A stretch of 64,000 nt of DNA from an uncultured Sunxiuqinia sp. (GTDB taxonomy: Bacteria; Bacteroidota; Bacteroidia; Bacteroidales; Prolixibacteraceae). Position 1 is the first letter of the stretch. The number at the start of each line of letters is the position of its first letter. Below, piece by piece: positions 55,866 through 64,000 of the stretch. The stretch is taken from contig NZ_OY782767.1 in the NCBI RefSeq assembly GCF_963678245.1, positions 186,001 through 250,000 of the forward strand. The letters run 5' to 3'. A program made the position numbers and the translations under genes. Under the pieces are notes generated by a model. It saw only the letters and a program-made list of their open reading frames with translations, made no database searches and had not been told where the DNA came from.

Positions 55866-56725
55866 GAATGCTTTTTATTAATCCAAGCTGTTGTTTTTTC
55901 GTTTTGTTTGTTTGCTTTTTCAGTTCCAATTCGCATGCACAGGAAAAACCAATCCGAAACATGGAAGTGTCGTTTTCAATTGGTATGGCAGATTACAATG
56001 CCGATAGCTTATCGAACAAGAACCACATTGATTGGGCAAATTATATTGGAGAAGAAAATTATGCTGAAGCTATTACCGTGAAGTGGGGAGCTCGTTTCGA
56101 TTTGTACCAAAGTTGGAAAGTAGATATGGCGTTTACGATGCAAGATGATTTTCTGCCGCTTAATCTGAAGCTTTCGGTACAATATTTTCCGCTGAAATGG
56201 TTGGGAGTACATGGTGGATTTAAAAATTTTCATACTGACGTGGATAATGGGAAACAGTATTTTAGAATAACGAAACCTGATTTGATCTACTACTTTTCTG
56301 ACTATGAATACACGACTTTAAATAACGTTTCGTATTATGCGGGGCCGGTTTTCAATTTAGCTTTTGGTCCTGTGTCGTGGCGAACAACCATAAATGCAGG
56401 CTTTACCCGCCGTCCTGGCTTTGATGACCATTTTGAATATAAGTTGCGTGATAACAATAAGCAAGTGAGAGTAGATTTTTCGGCAGATCCGGGATTTGAT
56501 TTTATGTGGGGGGCAAACTCCCTCTTGCAACTTGATTGCTGCTCCTTTGGAAAAACGAAACTTGGACTACAGGTTCGGACTGATTTTCATTTTAGCGATT
56601 TGAAAATTGATTATCGCCAACGAGAACTTGATTGGTTGGGGAATACCGCAGAGCAGGAGGTTAAGGGAGATACTCGTGAGTTTAGTTGGGTAGAAGCAGA
56701 TATCGGGGTATTCCTTCGGTTTTGA
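55862..56725 (+). CDS. Hypothetical outer-membrane beta-barrel-like protein
   Basis: A 287-residue exported protein with a signal peptide (about 1-27, ending NSHAQ). The mature part alternates polar and hydrophobic residues, with many Tyr, Trp and Phe and a C-terminal aromatic residue (IGVFLRF), as in outer-membrane barrels. I recognise no family. Its ATG overlaps the stop of the lipoprotein gene by four bases. The pair lies between lacI and the convergent GH95 gene, so it could belong to the glycan locus or be an unrelated neighbour. The function is unknown. Confidence 0.68.
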   Translation: MRMLFINPSCCFFVLFVCFFSSNSHAQEKPIRNMEVSFSIGMADYNADSLSNKNHIDWANYIGEENYAEAITVKWGARFDLYQSWKVDMAFTMQDDFLPLNLKLSVQYFPLKWLGVHGGFKNFHTDVDNGKQYFRITKPDLIYYFSDYEYTTLNNVSYYAGPVFNLAFGPVSWRTTINAGFTRRPGFDDHFEYKLRDNNKQVRVDFSADPGFDFMWGANSLLQLDCCSFGKTKLGLQVRTDFHFSDLKIDYRQRELDWLGNTAEQEVKGDTREFSWVEADIGVFLRF

Positions 56726-56732
56726 TTGGTTA

Positions 56733-56776
56733 TTAAAAAAACAGAGTTGGCACCTTTGGAAGAAAAATGCCATCTC
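56733..56776 (-). terminator. Terminator of the GH28-GH105-GH95 operon
   Basis: GAGTTGGCA (56744-56752) pairs with TGCCATCTC (56768-56776), with one mismatch. On the minus strand the hairpin is followed by seven T bases (complement of the A-run near 56734-56740). Confidence 0.7.
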
Positions 56777-56790
56777 TCTCGATTATAGAT

Positions 56791-59631
56791 TTATAGTTCG
56801 TTGAAGTCGTAAACTTCACCTTTCTGCGTTTCCTGTTCAATCATTTTATCGCCGTATTTTAAGCGCAATGGTTTGCCGGCATTCGATTTTACCTGAACTG
56901 TTTGAAGTTGTCCATCTTTCCAGGAGAAACTCAATTCAAAACCGTTTCTGGCTCTTAACCCTGATATTTTTCCTTCAGACCAATCGCTGGGTAGTGCTGG
57001 CAATAACTGAATGTAACCCTGATGGCTTTGCATCAACATTTCAGCAATTCCTGCAGCTCCTCCAAAGTTGCCATCAATCTGAAAAGGAGGATGCGCATCA
57101 AACAGGTTGGGGTAGGAGCCTCCTGATGATTCCCGTTCGGGGTCAATGGCTGAGCTGAGTAGCATCTGAATCATTGTGTTTGCATGATCGCCATCTAAAA
57201 AGCGAGCCCAAAAGTTTATTTTCCAAGCCAAGCTCCAACCGGTGCCGGCATCGCCCCGGTAAATCAACGACTGGCGTGCTGCTTTCATCAATTCAGGTGT
57301 TTCATCCCAGGTAAATTCACTTCCCGGGTGAACGCCCCACAAATGAGAAACATGTCGGTGATGATTCGTTGTGTCATCAAGATCTTCCATCCACTCCTGT
57401 AGCTGTCCGTATTGTCCAACCTGATAGGGGGCAATATGGTCGAGCTTATCTTTTACAAGCTTGGCAAAATCATGATCAGTGTCTAATATTTTTGAACTTT
57501 CAATGACAATTTTAAATAGCGAGCGGATAATTTCATGATCCATGGTTGGTCCGGCAACTAACCCACCATTTTCGGGTGAGTTTGAAGGGGTGCTGATCAA
57601 AAAACCAGTTTTCGGGTCTTCAACTAAAAAATCGACAAAAAACTGTGCGGATCCTTTAATTCGCGGATAAGCTTCGTCTTTCAAAAATTCCTTGTCTTGC
57701 GAGTATAAATAGTGCTCCCACAAATGATGAGAAAGCCAGGCCCCACCGGTAACCCAAATTCCATGGTTCGAGTTATTGATGGGAGCAGTTCCCCGCCATT
57801 GGTCTGTATTGTGGTGGTGCACCCAGCCATTGGCTCCATAATGGGCTTTAGCCGTTTTGCTTCCTTTCTCCGATACTTCATCAATTAGCTTGAATAAGGT
57901 GTTGTGGCATTCGGCAATGTTTAATGGTTCAACCGGCCAGAAATTCATTTCGCAATTGATGTTGGTGGTGTATTTACTGCCCCATGCCGGATAGATTTTA
58001 TCATTCCAGATTCCTTGCAAGTTTGGAGGGTTGGTTCCTTCACGTCCTGACGAAAGCATCAGATAACGAGCGTATTGGACGTAAGTCGCAGCTAAATCCT
58101 GATCCGCTTCATTTTTTACATTGAAAATACGTTCATCGGTTGGAATCTCTCGTTTTTCTTTTCCGCCAAGGTCAATGGAAAATCGATTAAAGAGGGGTCT
58201 ACAATCGCCCAAATGTGCTTCTTTAATCGTCTCGTATGTTTTTGATGTAGCATTCGCTAAATAGTCGCTGCAGCGAATTTTCGAATTAGCTGAAATGTCT
58301 TTATAGCTTTTATAGTTGGTTGCAGCAACTAGTTTTAACGTAGCTTCGTTGGCATTGGTAACCTCAATTCCATTATTGGTTGTGGTTACCTGTCCGCCAT
58401 TGGCTGAAATGTTTAAAAAGGCTGTTCCTTTCATTTCGCCATCCTCAACTTTTAACGAGAAACCAATGGTATTCTCGTCTACTTTGAAGAATGAGTGAAT
58501 CGGGTGCTCGGTTTCAAAAGTAGCTTTAAATGAAATTTTGCCTTTCTGATCAGCCGAAAGTTTAACCGCGATCAATTCGTCAGGATGACTGGCGAGGAAT
58601 TCACGTTTGTAAGTAACTCCTTCTACTTCATAAGTAACATTTGCCAAAGCATTCTCAAGATCCAGATTTCGCCTGAAATTTGTAAACTGGTCATGTCCAT
58701 CAAATGCGATTTTGATATCTCCAAATGGTTGATAGTCAGCCTGGTATTGTGGGTATAATGGAGGATCTTCATCAATTACGTTGTATTTCCAATCACCTTC
58801 AATAAAAATTGAATCGCCTTTTAGCCCTTTTGGCAGCAGGTGCATTTTTTTTGAGCCAGTACGGACGGCATTAAAACCACCTGTTGAGACGTAGTTATTG
58901 ATTAAAACAGCAATAACATTTTTGCCTTTTTTGACCAGATTACCCGGAATCGTATAAGTACGGTTGGTGTTACTTTCATCCATTGAGCCAATCTGCTGAC
59001 CATTAAAATAGGTGAAATCCTGATCCTTAATTTTTCCAAGATTAATGACTAGCTTTTTCCCTTGCCAATTTTCCGGAACACTAATTGTCTTTCTGAAAAG
59101 TACCGATCCGTTCATGTCGGGCAAGCCTTTGCGTTCCCATACACTTTTGTAGTCAATCAGCATGTTTCCCCATTTCGAATCATCAAAAGTAGCTTGAAAA
59201 GCTGCTTGTACTTTCGGGAGGCTGAGCAGGCTATCCGCCCAGAGTTTCTTTTTCTCAGGGAAATCTTCTTCGTATGCTTGTTTTCCCATAAAAACGTTGT
59301 TGGCGAGTTTTTCTGCTTCGTCTTGTTTTCCGTCAAATAGTAATTGGCGAATTTCACTCAGATACTTGTTGGCATCTTCCCGGTAGTAGGTTCTGGGCAT
59401 GCAATCCCAAAGCGTTTCCTCGTTGAACTGGATGTGCTCTTCGGAAGGGATTCCATAGACCATTGCACCAAGGCGTCCATTCCCAATAGGAAGCGCCTCT
59501 TCCCATATTTGTGCAGGCTTGTTATACCACAGCTCCAGTGTTTCTTCCTGTTCTTGTTGCCTACAGGCCGGAAAAATAAAAGCTCCACAGAGAATAAAAA
59601 TCAGAGAATAATTGAATGTTACGTTTTTCAT
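56791..59631 (-). CDS. GH95 alpha-L-fucosidase/galactosidase with inserted jelly-roll domain
   Basis: I place the start at the ATG complementary to 59629-59631 (946 residues), which opens a lipoprotein signal (FIFPAC). The GH95 N-domain starts LWYNKPAQIWEEALPIGNGRLG. It is interrupted at about residues 115-270 by an inserted beta-sandwich (SVLFRKTISVPENWQGKKL) like those of GH2 or sialate esterases, and resumes with YQPFGDIKIAF. The catalytic barrel shows the NIN pair (TTNINCEMNFWPVEPLN), SNSPENGG, HRHVSHLWGVHPG and GTGWSLAWKINFWAR. GH95 enzymes cleave alpha-L-fucose or alpha-L-galactose; which is unclear here. It is the last gene of the minus-strand operon, 161 bases after GH105. Confidence 0.85.
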   Translation of the reverse strand: MKNVTFNYSLIFILCGAFIFPACRQQEQEETLELWYNKPAQIWEEALPIGNGRLGAMVYGIPSEEHIQFNEETLWDCMPRTYYREDANKYLSEIRQLLFDGKQDEAEKLANNVFMGKQAYEEDFPEKKKLWADSLLSLPKVQAAFQATFDDSKWGNMLIDYKSVWERKGLPDMNGSVLFRKTISVPENWQGKKLVINLGKIKDQDFTYFNGQQIGSMDESNTNRTYTIPGNLVKKGKNVIAVLINNYVSTGGFNAVRTGSKKMHLLPKGLKGDSIFIEGDWKYNVIDEDPPLYPQYQADYQPFGDIKIAFDGHDQFTNFRRNLDLENALANVTYEVEGVTYKREFLASHPDELIAVKLSADQKGKISFKATFETEHPIHSFFKVDENTIGFSLKVEDGEMKGTAFLNISANGGQVTTTNNGIEVTNANEATLKLVAATNYKSYKDISANSKIRCSDYLANATSKTYETIKEAHLGDCRPLFNRFSIDLGGKEKREIPTDERIFNVKNEADQDLAATYVQYARYLMLSSGREGTNPPNLQGIWNDKIYPAWGSKYTTNINCEMNFWPVEPLNIAECHNTLFKLIDEVSEKGSKTAKAHYGANGWVHHHNTDQWRGTAPINNSNHGIWVTGGAWLSHHLWEHYLYSQDKEFLKDEAYPRIKGSAQFFVDFLVEDPKTGFLISTPSNSPENGGLVAGPTMDHEIIRSLFKIVIESSKILDTDHDFAKLVKDKLDHIAPYQVGQYGQLQEWMEDLDDTTNHHRHVSHLWGVHPGSEFTWDETPELMKAARQSLIYRGDAGTGWSLAWKINFWARFLDGDHANTMIQMLLSSAIDPERESSGGSYPNLFDAHPPFQIDGNFGGAAGIAEMLMQSHQGYIQLLPALPSDWSEGKISGLRARNGFELSFSWKDGQLQTVQVKSNAGKPLRLKYGDKMIEQETQKGEVYDFNEL

Positions 59632-59651
59632 GGTTCTTGGGTTAATAAACG

Positions 59652-59692
59652 AATAAGCTTTTAACAATCGGATGAATTGCTAAAAGCTTATT
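59652..59692. repeat. Perfect 12-bp inverted repeat upstream of GH95
   Basis: AATAAGCTTTTA (59652-59663) and TAAAAGCTTATT (59681-59692) form a perfect stem with a 17-base loop, 20 bases before the GH95 start. In the minus-strand transcript no U-run follows, so it may attenuate or stabilise the mRNA; on the plus strand a T-rich tract follows. Confidence 0.6.
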
Positions 59693-59792
59693 TTTATTTG
59701 GTGTATGAGCTTTGATTTTGAAGCCTCATTTAATGGATACTATAAAATAAACAATCAAGAAGGTCCATCCCCGAATCGATTGTTAGATTTTC

Positions 59793-60974
59793 TTATTTGT
59801 CTAATTCAACTGCTGCTAAAATAAATGGACCAACTCCCTTGCAATCGTTCTTAACAATGGTTTCAGTAGTGTAGTATTCGTAACTTCCATCGCGATAGGG
59901 ATTTCCGCCCAGCCCACAACTGCCGCAAATGTTTACCATACTGGGCAGTCCATCTTCATCTTCAATAATAAAGGTTTCAACCATATCGTCAAAAGCTTCG
60001 CTGGCAATATCGAAGTACTTTTTATCCAAATAACCCTTATTGGCACCTTTTGCCATTGCATAAATATACATGGCAGTTCCCGAGCCTTCCAAGTAATTTC
60101 CTTCGCGATTTCCTTGATCGAGTACCTGATACCACACGCCACTTTCCTCATCTCGAACCTGCAGCAGGGCATCGATTGTGTTTTTCAATATTTCGATCAG
60201 GTCATCTCGATCCGGATGATCTTCAGGTAGGTCGTCCAAAACATCAACAATGGCCATAACATACCATCCCATGGCACGACTCCAAAAGTGAGGAGACTGC
60301 CCCGTTTCCGGATCAGCCCATTTTTGCTCTTTGCTTTCATCCCAGGCATGGTAAAGCAATCCGGTTTTTGGGTCGCGTGTTTTTTCATACACCAGCTCAA
60401 TCTCGTGCGTGGCAACATCATACCACTTAGGAGCGTCAAATTCTCGAGCATACATGCTTAAAAAGGGCATACCCATGTAGACTCCATCCAACCATATTTG
60501 CGACGGATAGCGCTTTTTATGCCAATAGCCACCACTCTCCGTTTTTGGATGGTTTTCCATTTGGGTGATAAACTGCCCCAATGCTTTCTCGTATTTTTCT
60601 TCGCCAGTCTTTTTGTAAAGAATGATCAGGTTTTTGGCCGGATTGATCAAGTCGATATTGTACTTTTCCATGCTGTATCGTGGAACAGTACCATTTTCTT
60701 CTACCATTTGGTCGATGTAGGCTTCCATGTAATCAGAATACTTAGGGTCAACATCTCCAAGTTTGTTGATGGCCATTCCAAGCAAGGCTACGTCATACGA
60801 CCAGCCCATTCGGGTACGCCCATTGTAATAACCTAAACTGTCGTTTCTCTGCATAACGGCATCAGCCATTTTTAGGCTCCATTTTGCTTGAGCTGCTTCT
60901 GTTTGTTGCTTGTTCGTATTTGCGTTACAGCTGCTTAAAACTGCAACGATTGCAATAAAAATTAAATGTTTCAT
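59793..60974 (-). CDS. GH105 unsaturated rhamnogalacturonyl hydrolase, lipoprotein
   Basis: A 393-residue lipoprotein (Cys16 in VLSSC). The (alpha/alpha)6 fold of GH105 is recognisable from MGWSYDVALLGMA (Asp61), QIWLDGVYMGMPFL (Asp163, equivalent to the catalytic Asp143 of YteR), HAWDESKEQKWADPETG and FWSRAMGWYVMAIVDVL. It hydrates and removes the unsaturated galacturonic or glucuronic residue left at oligosaccharide ends by polysaccharide lyases. No lyase gene is in the window, so the lyase must lie elsewhere. It is the second gene of the GH28-GH105-GH95 operon, 21 bases after GH28, in the periplasm. Confidence 0.92.
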   Translation of the reverse strand: MKHLIFIAIVAVLSSCNANTNKQQTEAAQAKWSLKMADAVMQRNDSLGYYNGRTRMGWSYDVALLGMAINKLGDVDPKYSDYMEAYIDQMVEENGTVPRYSMEKYNIDLINPAKNLIILYKKTGEEKYEKALGQFITQMENHPKTESGGYWHKKRYPSQIWLDGVYMGMPFLSMYAREFDAPKWYDVATHEIELVYEKTRDPKTGLLYHAWDESKEQKWADPETGQSPHFWSRAMGWYVMAIVDVLDDLPEDHPDRDDLIEILKNTIDALLQVRDEESGVWYQVLDQGNREGNYLEGSGTAMYIYAMAKGANKGYLDKKYFDIASEAFDDMVETFIIEDEDGLPSMVNICGSCGLGGNPYRDGSYEYYTTETIVKNDCKGVGPFILAAVELDK

Positions 60975-60995
60975 CTATTCTATCTTTTAGCTTGA

Positions 60996-62567
60996 TTATT
61001 CAGTTATAGTTAGGTTCACGTCTGTTGATTTTACAACTTGATTCTTCACGTTAACCAGTTCATTGTTTTTTAAGTATATAGCTTTTGTCTTTTCTCCATC
61101 TAATTGAAGAAAAATATCAGTTGAATATGTTTGGAAGCAATTATAAATAAACGAATTCTGAACGTCAGTCAATTTAATGACAGGGATTCCATTTTTAGGA
61201 GTGTCGGTTTTTACATTATCGATAATTAGATTTTTCGAATCTGTTGCCATTACCGATGGCCCATCCTGTGTGTCAACTTTTACATTATGAAATTCAATAT
61301 TCTCTGCATCTTCAATTGAGAATCCTTTTTCTCCTTTTAGTTGAATGTCATTGAATGTTATGTTTTTAATTTTTAGCTCATCAAGGCCTAGTAAAAATCC
61401 AGCCTGATGGGCTTCTCCGGTGATGTTGCTAAAGTGAATGTTCCGGAATGAGGGTGTTCTTTCGGACACCGGTTCAGCCGCCGTTTTTGAGTAAAACATA
61501 TTGAGCTTAATCGCTTCTTTGCGAATTCCTTTCATGATGATATTGCTTACCCGGATGTCTTCAACCACTCCGCCACGTCCGCGAGTCGATTTGATTCGAA
61601 TACCCCGGTCTGTACCTTCGAAAACACAGTTGGAAATTGTTACTTTTTTTACTCCTCCTGACATTTCACTACCAATGACGACGGCACCATGTCCATTGAG
61701 CATCGTACAGTTCGTAATGGTAATATTTTCACAGGGCATATTCATCTTTCTCCCTGCCCGATCTTTGCCTGATTTTATGGTAATACAGTCATCGCCCACC
61801 GAAATGTGACAGTCTGAGATATGAACATTTCGGCATGATTCCGGGTTGATGCCATCCGTATTCGGAGAATCCGGATTGTTGATGGTTACATTTGTTACGG
61901 TTACATTATCGCAAAACTGTGGATTTATCGTCCAAAAAGGGGAGTTGGTAATGGTTATTCCTTCAATTAGCACATTTTTACAATACATAGGCTGGATAAA
62001 TGGAGGACGAAGAAAACCACGTTCGATCATTCCTGGTTCATCGGGATACAATATTTCTTTATTTTGTTTGGCAAACTCATGCTGCCACTCCGATTTGAAG
62101 TCTTTGGGTTGCGAATAAAGCCAGTGATGATAGTCCCACCATTTTTTCCCTTGGCCGTCGATTTTACCTCGTCCGGTAATTGCAATATTTTCGGCTTCGA
62201 ATGCATAAAAAAGAGGTGCGAAATTAAAGACATCAATACCTTCCCAGCGAGATTGCACCATGGGTAAATAATCATTGAAATCGTCAGAAAATTTCAATAT
62301 TGCACCCGCATCTAAATGGATAGTAATATTGCTTTTTAACACGATTGGGCCGGTTAAATATTCGCCTGCCGGAAAATAGATCGTTCCTCCACCTGCTTTA
62401 CTGGCAAGTTCAATTGTGTGTTCGATGATATCAGTTATTTTTTGTTTTCCTTGATTGGTTGCCCCATGATCAAGGATGTTGAAGCTATTTTGAGCAATAG
62501 CTGAGAATCCCATGGTAAGGGTAAATAAGGTAAGTAATAGTTTGTACTTTGCTTGATTTGCGATCAT
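60996..62567 (-). CDS. GH28 polygalacturonase/rhamnogalacturonase, secreted
   Basis: A 523-residue exported right-handed beta-helix enzyme with a signal peptide (about 1-25, FSAIAQ). The four GH28 motifs are present in order: NTDG (236-239), DD (259-260, in VGDDCITIKSG), GHG (292-294) and RIK (324-326). The three catalytic Asp residues are thus intact. It hydrolyses alpha-1,4-linked galacturonic acid or the alternating GalA-Rha backbone; context with rhamnosidases favours rhamnogalacturonan-type substrates (inference). It is the first gene of the minus-strand operon, behind a good promoter and a LacI-type operator. Confidence 0.93.
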   Translation of the reverse strand: MIANQAKYKLLLTLFTLTMGFSAIAQNSFNILDHGATNQGKQKITDIIEHTIELASKAGGGTIYFPAGEYLTGPIVLKSNITIHLDAGAILKFSDDFNDYLPMVQSRWEGIDVFNFAPLFYAFEAENIAITGRGKIDGQGKKWWDYHHWLYSQPKDFKSEWQHEFAKQNKEILYPDEPGMIERGFLRPPFIQPMYCKNVLIEGITITNSPFWTINPQFCDNVTVTNVTINNPDSPNTDGINPESCRNVHISDCHISVGDDCITIKSGKDRAGRKMNMPCENITITNCTMLNGHGAVVIGSEMSGGVKKVTISNCVFEGTDRGIRIKSTRGRGGVVEDIRVSNIIMKGIRKEAIKLNMFYSKTAAEPVSERTPSFRNIHFSNITGEAHQAGFLLGLDELKIKNITFNDIQLKGEKGFSIEDAENIEFHNVKVDTQDGPSVMATDSKNLIIDNVKTDTPKNGIPVIKLTDVQNSFIYNCFQTYSTDIFLQLDGEKTKAIYLKNNELVNVKNQVVKSTDVNLTITE

Positions 62568-62679
62568 AGTTCGTCGATTCGTTTTATCAATATTAATTGG
62601 CCTGATTTTTAGCAGCCTGAGAAGGAGATAGAATGATTCATTAGACTTTCATTTTGTCGTTCAGACTGATTTTATAAGA

Positions 62680-62709
62680 CAAATATAAATGTAAAAAATA
62701 TAAAAACAA
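62680..62709 (-). promoter_or_regulatory. Promoter of the GH28 operon
   Basis: On the minus strand: TTG (62709-62707), a 19-base spacer and TATATTTG (62687-62680), an excellent match to the Bacteroidota promoter. The operator at 62710-62723 abuts the -33 element. Confidence 0.65.
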
Positions 62710-62723
62710 TGAAAACGATTACA
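62710..62723. promoter_or_regulatory. LacI-type operator, site D
   Basis: TGAAAACGATTACA matches the shared consensus with one change in the core (CGAT). It lies directly upstream of the -33 element of the GH28 operon, a position compatible with activation or with blocking RNA polymerase. Confidence 0.65.
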
Positions 62724-63143
62724 CATTTATTGATGCTGTGTGTGTTGATTTTTACGAAGTCGTGGTTAGCTGTTGTTGGCGAAGTGATGTTAATATAATA
62801 TTCTAAAGCTTACTTTTAGTTTAATTGAATTATTATCCGAATTGTAGTTAATGTTCTTATAATAAAAACTATATATTGGCGTTTATGTTGATTTTATCAG
62901 AGGGGAAATAAATGGTTTTTGAATAGTATCTCTTCACATGCTATTTCTTAAAGATTAAGAACCCCGATCGTGAACATTCACGTAAAAGTTGACAATTTGT
63001 TCTGGATTGATTTAGTTACCACTAATTAATCGTTGAAATTTAGATGTATTGTTAACATCCAGTGTTTGAGATGCGTGTGTCGAGCTTGCTATGCTTGTCA
63101 ATAGTTGGATTTGCATAAAAATAAAAAAAGGTATAAATTGCGC

Positions 63144-63157
63144 TGTAAACGTTTACA
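63144..63157. promoter_or_regulatory. LacI-type operator, site E (perfect palindrome)
   Basis: TGTAAACGTTTACA is a perfect 14-bp palindrome, 145 bases before the alcohol dehydrogenase start. It is the best example of the five-site set. Confidence 0.82.
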
Positions 63158-63195
63158 TGTCATGATTGCCATCTTTTTTAACTCTTGATATTTCA

Positions 63196-63204
63196 GGGGG
63201 GGGG
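63196..63204 (+). repeat. G9 homopolymer upstream of the alcohol dehydrogenase
   Basis: Nine consecutive G bases, 39 bases after operator E and 98 bases before the start codon. They are likely near the start of transcription. Such tracts vary in length by slippage and are also prone to sequencing error. Confidence 0.85.
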
Positions 63205-63302
63205 CGCTGTGGACGTTGCTTGCTTGTGATTTTTTTTAGGTTAACAATTGAGTAGAGGCGTTAATCGTAGGTGTGCTTATTCATCTTCGAACATAAATTA
63301 AA

Positions 63303-64000
63303 ATGAATAGAATTTTACTTCAACAACCGTCAAGCATTGTGTTTGGCGAAGATAGTCTTGTAACGTTTACGGAAGACTATTTAAATATGAAACATAAATC
63401 GTTATACCTGTTGACAATTAGTCCGGTATTGCCTTTGCTGGGCGATTTATTAAAGACTTTTGAAAAAGAAGGAATCCGGGTTGAAATTAACACCGGAATA
63501 GAAGGAGAACCTTCATTTCGTGATTTTGAAAAGGTTCTATTAGAAGCTCGAAACTTCGGTGCCGATAGCGTGGTTGGAATTGGAGGTGGAAGTGTTTTGG
63601 ATGTCGCAAAGTTTTTAGCAGCAATGCTGAAAAATGACCAAAATATATCAGACGTCATAGGAATAGGCTTGCTCAAGGAGCGAAGAACTTATTTGGCCTG
63701 TTTGCCAACCACCAGTGGCACAGGAAGCGAAGTTTCTCCAAATGCGATATTTCTTGATGAAAAAGATGGTGGCAAAAAGGGTGTAATCAGTCCGTTCCTT
63801 GTGCCCGATGGCGCATATATCGATCCAGCCTTAACAGTTGGAGTTCCGGCAGCAGTTACTGCAGCAACCGGTATCGATGCTTTGACACACTGTTTAGAGG
63901 CATATGTTAATCGGTTTGCTCATCCCGTGGTCGATCTGTGGGCTTTGGAAGGAATCCGGTTAATCAGTCAAAATTTAGAGAAATCCTGTATAGACGGTAA
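63303..64000 (+). CDS. Iron-dependent alcohol dehydrogenase (lactaldehyde reductase-like), N-terminal part
   Basis: About 232 residues are visible before the window ends. It is a group III, iron-containing alcohol dehydrogenase: the NAD-binding GIGGGSVLDVAK is at residues 92-103, PTTSGTGSEVSP at 135-146, and the metal-site segment GIDALTHCLEAYV at 190-202 (Asp192 and His196). FucO-type members reduce L-lactaldehyde, the end product of L-rhamnose or L-fucose breakdown, to propanediol. The upstream operator and the rhamnose context make that role plausible, but other aldehydes are possible. ATG 63303 is the first start in frame and gives the expected N-terminus. Confidence 0.85.
   Translation, partial: MNRILLQQPSSIVFGEDSLVTFTEDYLNMKHKSLYLLTISPVLPLLGDLLKTFEKEGIRVEINTGIEGEPSFRDFEKVLLEARNFGADSVVGIGGGSVLDVAKFLAAMLKNDQNISDVIGIGLLKERRTYLACLPTTSGTGSEVSPNAIFLDEKDGGKKGVISPFLVPDGAYIDPALTVGVPAAVTAATGIDALTHCLEAYVNRFAHPVVDLWALEGIRLISQNLEKSCIDG

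Larger units (their letters stand above)
62568..63302. other. Divergent control region between GH28 operon and alcohol dehydrogenase
   Basis: 735 bases without a credible gene. It holds a minus-strand promoter (62680-62709), two LacI-type operators (62710 and 63144) 420 bases apart, and a G9 tract (63196-63204). The two operators could be bridged by one LacI tetramer in a DNA loop (inference). Confidence 0.6.

Overview
The window comes from a bacterium of the phylum Bacteroidota, most likely a marine or sediment lineage near Marinilabiliales/Prolixibacteraceae (the order-level placement is inference). The evidence is a SusC/SusD pair with an ECF sigma/FecR switch, many secreted lipoprotein glycosidases, weak Shine-Dalgarno sites, and promoters with the Bacteroidota -7 element TAnnTTTG.

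Left part, about 1-12200: ordinary chromosome. It holds a partial ABC-F ATPase, an RlmD-type rRNA methyltransferase, YaaA, the ADP-heptose epimerase HldD, GTP cyclohydrolase FolE, an Lrp/AsnC regulator, a YbdG-like MscS channel, a secreted M64 peptidase with a G9 tract in its coding sequence, a 33-residue lysine-rich protein, ornithine aminotransferase, and a TPR sensor kinase whose start is best placed at 10295.

Middle and right, about 12440-64000: a large polysaccharide utilisation locus (PUL) for a rhamnose-rich, probably pectic (rhamnogalacturonan-type) glycan. A decayed SGNH esterase lies at the edge. Operon A (13476-34869) encodes GH78, a beta-propeller glycosidase, two GH2 enzymes, a mandelate-racemase-type enolase, an SDR dehydrogenase, GH106, a sialate-O-acetylesterase-type SGNH enzyme, a DUF5703-type glycosidase, a URO-D/MtaA-like protein, rhamnose mutarotase and the rhamnose symporter RhaT. 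Operon B (35109-41592) encodes an NCS1-type permease, a small membrane protein, a GH78 without signal peptide that starts at TTG, and GH127. Next come ECF sigma, FecR, SusC and SusD, then a GH2-malectin enzyme, a decayed IS4-family element, and a LacI-type regulator followed by a lipoprotein and an outer-membrane-type protein. On the minus strand a GH28-GH105-GH95 operon reads towards them. At the right edge begins an iron-dependent alcohol dehydrogenase (lactaldehyde-reductase type).

The strongest pattern not explained by single genes is a set of five near-identical 14-bp palindromes, consensus TGWAAACGWTWWCA. They lie upstream of operon A, the GH2-malectin gene, lacI itself, the GH28 operon and the alcohol dehydrogenase. 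They look like operators of the local LacI protein. The locus would then be controlled by two circuits: SusCD by the ECF/FecR surface-signalling route, and the enzymes and sugar catabolism by LacI. Outer-membrane import by SusCD, periplasmic trimming by the rhamnosidases, galactosidases, arabinofuranosidase and GH105/GH28, uptake by RhaT and perhaps the NCS1 permease, and cytoplasmic mutarotation, dehydration and aldehyde reduction form a coherent route. I saw no polysaccharide lyase, sulfatase, rhamnose isomerase or rhamnulose kinase in the window.
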